The position numbers and the translations under genes are program-made. From NCBI GenBank assembly GCA_022828595.1, contig JAKGHH010000001.1, forward strand, positions 73,404,401-73,468,400: a DNA stretch of 64,000 nucleotides, written 5' to 3'. Within the stretch, counting starts at the first letter, position 1. Every line of letters begins with the position of its first letter. Origin of the DNA: Nelumbo lutea. Taxonomy: Eukaryota > Streptophyta > Magnoliopsida > Proteales > Nelumbonaceae. Below, piece after piece: positions 56,501-64,000 of this stretch. The notes under the pieces were generated by a model, which saw only the letters and a program-made list of their open reading frames with translations, made no database searches and was not told the DNA's origin.

Positions 56501-57970
56501 GCTTTTGCCGTCCCAAACCCTAAAACGACTTAGACCTCAAAACCCTACTCACATATTCCATCTTCTCATCCCCTTTTTTATATTATTCTTTTTTGTTTTA
56601 ATATTATTTTATTGCCTGTATATTTGCATTTAACGAGTACGGATGGTCAAACGTTCAAGACGGCGAAGCAACGGACGCCGTCAAATACCAAGAGTTGGAA
56701 GGCAATGAGCGTCGAGCATATATAACATCAACACCTTCAATTCCAATCAGAAGTAGAAATTAACGGGAAAAGCAACCGATCAAATTTCTGGAACTGTTGA
56801 AAAACCCTGAAAATGTCACGTCAGATTACGTACTGTGACGTGGCAGAAAAGAGAATGTAGCTAATCGGTCGAGCGCTTTCAGGGTGAGCTAACTTGCCAC
56901 GTGTAATTCCCAAGTCGAGCATGGCTCGTCGTAAGCATGAAAGCTCTGAAGGCTGAAGAAACTAAACATGATAGTTTATGCTAGTCTGCTAGTCGACTCG
57001 ATCGTTTAGCTGAGAAGACAGAGGAGACGTCCAATTGTTCCCATCACCAAGCAGCCACGTGTTGCTGCACTAATAGATTAACAGTGTGTTAGTCTCTACG
57101 AAAGGAGAGGCCTCTATCTCCCTTACTGTACTGTTATTCTTCTTATTAGTTATTTCTGAATTATTAAATGTTATAGGAAGTAGGAACATATACGGACCAC
57201 ACATACCTGAGTGAGTTGTTCACCTTTGTTTATTCTCATCGTTCATGAAAATTCATATTTCTCAGCAATGCAGGATCTCCGTATCTTAACAGTTCGTAGT
57301 AGACTAGTAGCGTCCTATCAATGGTTCAGATCTCTGAGGAGGTAGAGAGATTATTTTCAGATGGCTGTCGAAAAGTTATCGTATTTCCAATGGGGTTCCA
57401 TTGATTGGATACTCGAACGGGTTTTTAGGTTTAGAAACAGCAAAAGCAACTTGCCTCATCACATTCATTTGTATTGATGAGTGATGATTGTGCAAGGAAG
57501 ACTGAAGACTGAAGGTTTCTTCTTGCACAGACGACTGCAGGTAGAGTATGCACGTGGTACTACTGCTACTGCTAGTCTCCATTTTTTTTTTGTTTTAAAG
57601 CTTCGAGCAAGACTAGTATCTTCAGAGGATTTTAACTTTTTATTATTGCTCTGACATTAATGGACGATAAAACTAAAATAAATACTGGTAATCATCAATT
57701 TCGCGTAGGTTGTAGGGTGCGAATAACTGAATATGTACCAAGTTTTATTTAGGTTATTTATCTATCTAATCTAATATCTAGTATTACTACTGATTCTACT
57801 GTTACCTTAAACCTATAAGTAGCTTAAGCTGGCAGCCTATCAAAAAAAAAAAAAAAGGTTCAAGTTAGCTACGGATGATCAATTGCCTCTACAATCTAAC
57901 TCGTAAAACTGGGCTAATTTGATAATCCATGCCAACTGCGTATACTTGGGTTTTTAGGTTGACGTGGCAT
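56500..57970 (+). promoter_or_regulatory. Regulatory cluster: telobox, G-box and TGACGTGGC motifs
   Basis: Telobox AAACCCTAAAA at 56515-56525. TGACGTGGCA near 56836-56846. G-boxes CACGTG at 56898-56903 and 57056-57061, the latter inside GCAGCCACGTGTTGCTGC. GCACGTGG near 57550; TTGACGTGGCA near 57959. They lie 1.2-2.7 kb upstream of the KNOX ATG. Motifs are seen; binding and role are inferred. Confidence 0.4.
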
Positions 57971-58199
57971 ATTGTGATTGGCAGAGCGTCCTCCGGTTCC
58001 CGTAGAGGATTCGCAATCTGTGAGCAAAGGTGGGAGAGCGAGAGGGCGCACTATGGATGATGGATGAACCCAGAGTAGAGTTACAGAGGCCAGAGCAGTG
58101 ATAGAGAGGGAGAGACATTCGGACTGTCCCACTACTTGGCCAGCTTTTCTTTAGCTTCTCCCACTTTTCCTACAGTGAATAATTACCGATTAGATGGGA

Positions 58200-58380
58200 T
58201 GAGACTAATAATAGGGGTGGTGGAGAGAGAGAGAGCCAAAGGAACGGACGAGAGATGTGAGATCACCGATTGCAACTTTGCAAGCGAAGAAGGAAGGAGA
58301 AAAAATACTTTTTATGTAAAACGAGCGACGGAGAGATTGAGCGAGAGAGGGAGAGAGAAAGTGAGAGAGGAACACGACAA
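58200..58380 (+). promoter_or_regulatory. Upstream GA-repeat block
   Basis: Dense GAGAGAGAG and GAGAGAAAG repeats. GA/CT tracts in KNOX promoters bind BPC (GAGA-like) proteins in Arabidopsis. Confidence 0.35.
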
Positions 58381-58704
58381 TCCACGAGCGAATATTAAAT
58401 GAATGGACGGATTTCCATCAACAGCACCGTGCCCCAAAAATCTTTCAGTCCACCGGTACTATAGACCATCCTCGATTTGATCGTTTATTTCTACATGTCT
58501 CTCTTCTCTCTCTGGTCTCTAGTTGGTCTTTAGGTCTTAGCCTGTTATAGCAGTGAATCAGTGGTAGTGCAAGAAACGAGGGAGACGGGGTTTCATCTCG
58601 GGAAGGAAAAGCTTTGCTGCAGACGCCCAGGATAACATGGGGCGCCCTTTCTTCTTATTTCTTGCACCATATGTAAACGCCGCGTGCTCCCTGCGTCGCT
58701 ACTA

Positions 58705-59192
58705 GACACACGCACACGCTCTCTCTCTCTCTCCATCTTTCTCCCCTCTTCTCACAGAACAGAGTCACAGTTCTTACTACTATTCTCTCTCTTCTCTCAC
58801 TGTTCTCGCTTTTAGAGAGAGAAAGAAGAGAGAGAAACAAAGGGGGAACTGAAGTAGTGCTGTTAATGTACAGGAAATAAAAACACCCGTTTCCAAAGGA
58901 AGTCTGAAACCTGAATCTGCTTTGCAGACCAGCAAACAAGAAAAAACCCCCCAAAACTGACTGCTACTACTACTTAGGATTTTCTGCAAAAAGGCTGAGT
59001 GTGGTAGCATAAAAACCGGGAGAGTTGGGGGGCGGGGGGGGGGATAACAACCAAAAGAGAAAAGGAAAAAAATGAGAGTGAAAGAGAGTCAGAGAGAGAT
59101 GTTCTAGTTATGGTTATTTAACTAGGGAAAGCAAACAAAATATCAAGTACAAAGGCAACAAGGCGTGGGGAGAGAGAGAGAGAGAGAGAGTT
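58705..59192 (+). promoter_or_regulatory. KNOX 5' leader/proximal promoter, CT- and GA-rich
   Basis: CTCTCTCT at 58716-58732, GAGAGAGAAAG near 58814-58835, poly(G) 59028-59042, and (GA)n 59170-59190 ending just before the ATG. Two short upstream ORFs occur: 59072-59107 and 59110-59121. Open frames on the minus strand here are by-products of the repeats. Confidence 0.45.
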
Positions 59193-59543
59193 ATGGAGGG
59201 TGGTCCTAGTAGTAATTCTTGTCTGATGGGTTTTGGAGATAACAGTAATGGACTTTCTTCCATGATGATGATGCCTCTCCTAACTTCTACTCCTAATGCA
59301 GAAACAAATAGTCTTTTTCTTCCTCTACCTTCCGGCAACAACCACAACCATATCGGCAGTACTGGTTCGTCTCTGATTCTCGAGGATAACAACAACAACA
59401 ACAACAGCAATTCTGGGTGTTATTTCATGGAGAACAACAACAGGAACAACAACAACGATGGAAGCAGCTGCTCTATCAGGGCTAAGATAATGGCGCATCC
59501 TCACTATCCTCGTCTCCTGTCGGCCTACGTCAATTGTCAAAAG
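59193..59543 (+). CDS. STM: KNOX exon 1 (N-terminus, first KNOX1 half)
   Basis: 117 codons. The ATG is chosen because it follows the GA leader and gives the family start MEGG. Poly-Asn runs (AAC repeats) occupy 59380-59458. The intron after CQK is the conserved class I KNOX position. Confidence 0.92.
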
Positions 59544-60092
59544 GTGAACGATAATTTACCATACAATATCAGAACCGACTTGCTGAATGGACGAGAAAAG
59601 AAAAAGAACTGAAAATTTGTCAACGATCTCATCATATTATCTTCTTCCAATCGAGAGATTTTGATTCTAAGGAACAAAACCTTGTCTGTAACTGCAATCT
59701 TTTGCTTTTTTATTCTTATCCAAAGATTTGGTTCCACGAAGGGTAAAACCAAAAACCCATTAAACCAGGAAGATATAAGGGTAACAATCCTTTTCATGTT
59801 AATTTCCATTTTCGTTGTTTGATCCTTCTTTAACATACGGCCGGACAGGTCGGAGCACCTCCTGAAGTGGTCGCGAAGTTGGAGGAGGCATGCGCTTCCG
59901 AGGAGGCCATGGGCCGTAACGGAAGGGGTTGCATCGGCGAAGATCCATCTCTCGATCAGTTCATGGAGGCCTACTGCGAGATGCTCACCAAGTACGAGCA
60001 GGAGCTCACCAAACCCTTTAAAGAAGCTATGATGTTCCTCTCGAGGATCGAGTGCCAGTTCAAAGCCCTAACCGTTTCTTCTGTAGATTCCG
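59193..60092 (+). CDS. STM: STM-like class I KNOX homeobox gene, 5' part (exons 1-2)
   Basis: TALE homeobox transcription factor kept in the nucleus of shoot meristem cells, where class I KNOX proteins hold cells undifferentiated and pair with BELL partners. Exon 1 (59193-59543) and exon 2 (59849-60092) encode 198 residues, beginning MEGGPSSNSCLMGFGDNS. An MMMMP tract and GDNS-start, as in STM proteins, precede poly-Asn, then KNOX1 (IRAKIMAHPHYPRLLSAYVN, then CQKVGAPPEVVAKLEEAC) and KNOX2 (DPSLDQFMEAYCEMLTKYEQ, ELTKPFKEAMMFLSRIECQF). Exon 1 ends CAAAAG|GTGAAC in phase 0, acceptor GGACAG|GTC. Exon 2 ends TTCCG|GTGACG in phase 1. The ELK and homeodomain exons are beyond 64000. STM rather than a BP-like gene is inferred. 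Confidence 0.9.
59849..60092 (+). CDS. STM: KNOX exon 2 (rest of KNOX1, KNOX2)
   Basis: 81 codons plus 1 base. The open frame runs to 60148, but the tail after SSVDSG (DDLLFLTIVSLF) is hydrophobic and intron-like. The GT at 60093 is the best donor. Confidence 0.88.
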
Positions 60093-61954
60093 GTGACGAC
60101 CTTCTCTTCCTTACCATTGTTTCTCTCTTTAGCTATAATTTTAACTAATTTTGTACTGTTTACTGGGTTTGTTTCTTTAATAACTAGTATAATAACGTCC
60201 TTCAGCCATGCCCATGTTCATGCATGTCGACCTAAGCATTAGACAACTGACAGATTAGGTTTTTAATTTCTCTGCATAATAATTTATTAATTTGTGTAAC
60301 GAAAAATACATGTTTATATATTTTCTATTTCCCTCTTTACATCCAAATAGAGCGGAGCGTAGACGGATAGGCAAGCAGCGGTGTTTTTGATTGTCTTCTC
60401 GTTGTGATCTGAGTCGGTCTTTTCTGGCTTGTTGTCTTGTGAAAATTTCCAGGCTCGGTTTCGTTAAAACCTGACATATTTCTGCAGTTGATGTGATAGA
60501 AAATAGCTGGTTGTGAAGGCTTTTGAAGGGCTTAATGTTTTCTGTATCTCCGAAACAGCTGAAGCGCGCGTATTTTCTTTTAAGTCTTGTCTATTTAACG
60601 ACGCCTGTAAGTTGAGAATTGAGAGATGCACAGTTAGGATGAACCTACTCATTTGGAGGGAGGGAGTACTTGCCCAGAAGATTTGAATGCTAGTCTGGAA
60701 TGCATGTTTATAACTTAGTGCAAGTCTGGTTTGTGCTTTGCGTAGCCTTCGGAAAATGAATAGATGAGGCACAGGGTGAGCTATTTAAGATTTATCTGTG
60801 CATGAGTTGTTTGCGTTTTTTTAATTTCTTCGCTCGTCCCCACTGATAACATGGTAATTTACCCAAACTTCTGCTCCTTTTGTTTTCTTTTTCCTTGTCG
60901 CTTTTAAAGAGGTTGGTCATGTTTGAAGAAACATTTCACGAGAAAGATTTAAATGTATTTATGATTTTGAGGAGAAAACCTACTAGCAGGGTACCTGCTG
61001 AGCCATACAGTGATACAACTACAACAGAATATTATAATAAAGAAATTTCAAGTCGTTCGTTTCTATGAAATCTGTATAGAGGCTAAACTTAACTAATTAA
61101 TGCTGTTTAGTAGAAATTCTATTGTAAATGGTAGCCTGTTAACATGTACAAATAAGCAATCACCTTCTATCCTACCCTTCCATGCTATGTGCTTTAAATT
61201 TGAGAAAATTGAAAAAAGAAAGTAGTCCTGGAGATCTTTGTGCATATATCTTGTATACAGTTTTATTGGATGTATATCTTCCTACCTTTTATTAATTTAA
61301 CTTATGTTCATTTTATTACTCAGTTAATGGCTTAATGCCATCTTAATCTATGATACTCCTTTTTTGTTATAATAATAAAATGATTTTGCTGATGATACAT
61401 AATATTCTGATCATTGAACAGACTGGTAGTCACCTCTGTTATAGAGCAGGAAAGGTTTTTTTTTTTTTCCTGAAAGGATAGTGCAGGCTTCTGATGCTCA
61501 TTTTCAGAAATTAATAGAAATTTCATCAATATGTTATTTTTTATAAGATGACTGAACTTTCTGTAAATCTTATCAAGGAACCTTTAATTTCAAATATTCT
61601 ATGGCTTCTTGATTCTCATCTTGCATCTTTTGTTCTAAATAACCTATCAAATAACATTTTAACTATATATCTCAATTACACGAGGTATTATTTCCATATA
61701 TTTGTGTAATATATTACTGTTCCATGCCTTAAGAGAGCATAGGTAGAGTTGAAATTGTGATTTGGATAGACAATATTTAGGTATCACAGTTTCACTCAAT
61801 ACATGTTTTCCTCTTAGGGAAATAAGAACATATTGATACATGAGTATGTGATGATAGTAAGCTGTCAACGGAATATGGAACCTCAAAAGGGTCAATTAGG
61901 AATTTAGGATATTCTCAATGAACAATCATTCCCCCCTTTTCATCAGCTGTTCCC

Positions 61955-62078
61955 AAGCTCAGTGTTCTGTCAGTGACATTATAGATTCAGAGTTGGGTGA
62001 GAAAATGAAAAATCTCAAGCTCAGTGTTTCGTCAATGGCATTATAGATTCAGAGTTGGATGGGAAAATGAAAGGTTTC
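61955..62078. repeat. 62-bp tandem duplication
   Basis: Units start AAGCTCAGTGTT at 61955 and 62017, two copies with a few substitutions. Confidence 0.85.
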
Positions 62079-62348
62079 CCTACTTATATCTCAAGCCCTT
62101 CAGGTTAACTATTATATATTGGAAATCAAAAGGGTTGAGATGCATTGCATGTGAGTTTAGGATGAGCTCTTGAATCTGGATACAGTTTTGGCATTTGAAG
62201 TTTGTTCTTTCTTTTTTTTTTCTGAGACCTATGAAATAGATTTGGCTTAGTTTAGGAAGAAACTTATGTGCACAGAGTATATGTATTTTTAGCTGGTGTT
62301 TGAGTCTGATGTCAGTTGGTTATGATTAAATCGTACGCCATTTCTTAA

Positions 62349-62615
62349 GGCTGTGTTTGGTTGTAGTGCAGTTTTATTTGCACTAGTACAAATGCATGGG
62401 AGTGCAAATGCAAAAAAAATGCAAAGCAATCATTTAATTTTATTTTGGTTTTACTTTATTTTGTGTCATGTTTTAATTTACTTCATTTGCACTACAATCA
62501 AACAACATAAGCTAAAATTTGAAACAAAAATAGGTCAGAATTTACACTCAAATCATTTGCACTGCCATAGTTTTGCATCAGTGTAAATTTATTTGCATTG
62601 CAACCAAACACAACC
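62349..62615. mobile_element. Tourist-like (PIF/Harbinger) MITE with TAA TSD
   Basis: 267 bp, inverted ends GGCTGTGTTTGGTTGTAGTGC and the complement of GGTTGTGTTTGGTTGCAATGC, flanked by TAA on both sides (62346-62348 and 62616-62618). The 3-bp TWA duplication fits Tourist/PIF-Harbinger. A worn copy is at 48130. Confidence 0.82.
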
Positions 62616-64000
62616 TAAGGAGCATCTATGAATCATTTGTCTTGGGGATTAGTTCCCCGAGAGGATTTGGAGTGTTTGGAACACCATTTATGTTTTTTTT
62701 TTATCACTTCTAATTCAATAAAAGAGACTGATAAAAAAATTATTAGTTCTTAGGAAATCCACATTGCTGTTTTACCAATATATTTTCAAATGCATACAGG
62801 AAAATCTTTTCATTTACTAAAGAATGCAAAGCAATTTAGGCATTGTTGGATGGTAATGTAGATTTGGGCCTATTCACCCTCTTGATGCATTATGTTATGG
62901 TACCCAGATAGATTAATTTAAGGACATGGTGGGACATGTTTGTGGATGTGGAATTTACTCAAAAGGTTGAACCAACCAACACAATATGGAACCCTACTGC
63001 TATAGGTAACCAAGTATGAAAGAACTATGTTTTCATGGTAGTAACCTAGAGGAAATTTTATATCAAAATATGAAGGACTGCATTGGATATCGCATAGAAT
63101 TGCTGAGGGAGATTAAGAAAGAACAAGTGTCTAAAGAGCTAGTAGGTTTCACCTGAGGGAATTTAGATACATAAGTTCATTTTCTTGAAGATGATTCTCA
63201 ACCTATTATTTTGTAAAGGAATACAGAGAAGAAAGTCTTTGGCGATGACAATACCCAATATCACTACTGGGAAAACCCCATTAAATTCCATGTAGGGAGG
63301 TTAGAACGTTAGAGAACCTAAAAAAGGCAATTACCAAATGTCAGTCCCATCTATATGTGTTCTTGGTAGGTTGGATTGGATATGAGACCTAACCTTTGGA
63401 TTTTTTTTCCTACAAAGTGGAGAGGATTAGTGTTCTTGAACTAGTTTGAGATGGATCATTGACCTTGTATCCCTTGTTTTATCCATTGGATTGGTGACAT
63501 TTGTTCCTCCAAATTTTGTTCCTTGTCAATATAACTAGCTTTGCACTTTCATTTTTGCAAAATGTAAAAGATGGATTTTCTTCATTTGGGTAATTATGTT
63601 ACAATTGAAGGAAATCCTTGTATCCATGGTGACTTTTCTGTAAAGATTTGAGAATTCTAAGTTCAGGTTGCCATCCTTGGGTATCGACATTTACTTGTTT
63701 TTTTTTTTACATTCATCCATGTGCTTTTTCCTGCTAGGTGGCTGATATATGTTAGGGCACATACTAGATCAGGCGTTATAGTGATGAATTGTACAAGTAC
63801 ACCGTTGCCACCTTTGACAGTCCCATCTTAATTTTCACTTAGTACTATCAACTACAGCAAGTCTATATTAACAAACAGTTTATAGGAGGTGTGTTAACAA
63901 ACTGAAAGGATGATTCATTATCTTGGAAATTTTATGTCTTTTAGATTCTTTTAATTGAGATATTTTGTCAAATTAATATAAGTAAGCTAATGGAAAATTT

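Larger units (their letters stand above)
60093..64000 (+). other. KNOX intron 2 (incomplete), over 3.9 kb
   Basis: No ELK or homeodomain sequence was found up to the right edge on the + strand, so this intron (or an unusually long 3' part) continues past the window. It contains a MITE and a 62-bp tandem repeat. Confidence 0.65.

Noticed and set aside
57376..57582. 68-codon minus-strand frame (METSSSSSTTCIL...)
   Set aside because: Simple Ser start and no recognisable domain; could be a real small peptide, but nothing supports it.
58136..58402. 88-codon open frame (MASFSLASPTFPTV...)
   Set aside because: Lies in GA-repeat upstream DNA; its C-terminal half is repeat-derived Arg/Glu and shows no family likeness.
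58655..59010. Minus-strand frames of 76-99 codons
   Set aside because: They read the CT-rich leader of the KNOX gene backwards (Ser/Leu/Phe repeats); no domain.
59325..59540. Minus-strand frame over KNOX exon 1
   Set aside because: Shadow of the poly-Asn coding tract (Val/Val/Ile repeats).
60093..60148. Extension of KNOX exon 2 to the stop at 60148
   Set aside because: Adds a hydrophobic tail absent from KNOX proteins; a donor GT at 60093 fits better.

Overview
Nuclear DNA of a flowering plant, most likely a non-monocot and probably an early-diverging eudicot or magnoliid with TE-swollen introns. The clues are GT-AG introns, a PUX-type UBX gene, a class I KNOX gene, and plant-type Copia, Ty3/Gypsy (Tat-like), LINE, hAT, Mutator and PIF/Harbinger elements. 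The species cannot be fixed from the sequence. I found no tRNA, rRNA, CRISPR or prokaryote-like operon.

Layout. (1) 1-1314 is the 3' end of a sense-strand LINE. (2) 2278-29246 is one four-exon gene for a PUX5-like UBA-SEP-UBX adaptor of the CDC48/p97 segregase. Its 395 codons are spread over 27 kb because intron 1 (20.9 kb) and intron 2 (4.8 kb) are packed with transposons: Copia A (5052-11101), Copia B (16116-22044, TSD CTATG), Copia C (24028-27711, TSD AATAG, integrase deleted), several LINE remnants, a nested hAT MITE and an unassigned 1.8-kb repeat. Every orientable retroelement in these introns lies antisense to the gene. (3) 30255-32356 is a decayed PIF/Harbinger element with a recognisable broken transposase. 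(4) 32992-43138 is a 10.1-kb Ty3/Gypsy Tat-like element on the + strand, with gag, protease, RT, two RNase H-like segments and integrase, all broken. A spliced-looking antisense ORF with two short candidate introns follows the integrase. (5) 43139-56500 is AT-rich intergenic DNA with hAT and Mutator MITEs, some nested. (6) 56500-59192 is a gene-proximal control region with a telobox, CACGTG/TGACGTGGC motifs and long GA/CT tracts. (7) 59193 to the right edge holds the first two exons (KNOX1 and KNOX2 halves) of an STM-like class I KNOX homeobox gene, whose ELK and homeodomain exons lie outside the window.

Two host genes are therefore present, a proteostasis adaptor and a meristem regulator. 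Nothing suggests they work together. Most of the window is layered transposon insertion, and several insertions can be ordered by nesting. I do not see a convincing unknown multi-gene system. The most unusual signals are the intron-bearing antisense ORF in the Tat element, a duplicated hairpin with compensatory base changes near 14396-14523, an in-frame 678-bp tandem duplication inside Copia B, and the strict antisense bias of intronic retroelements.
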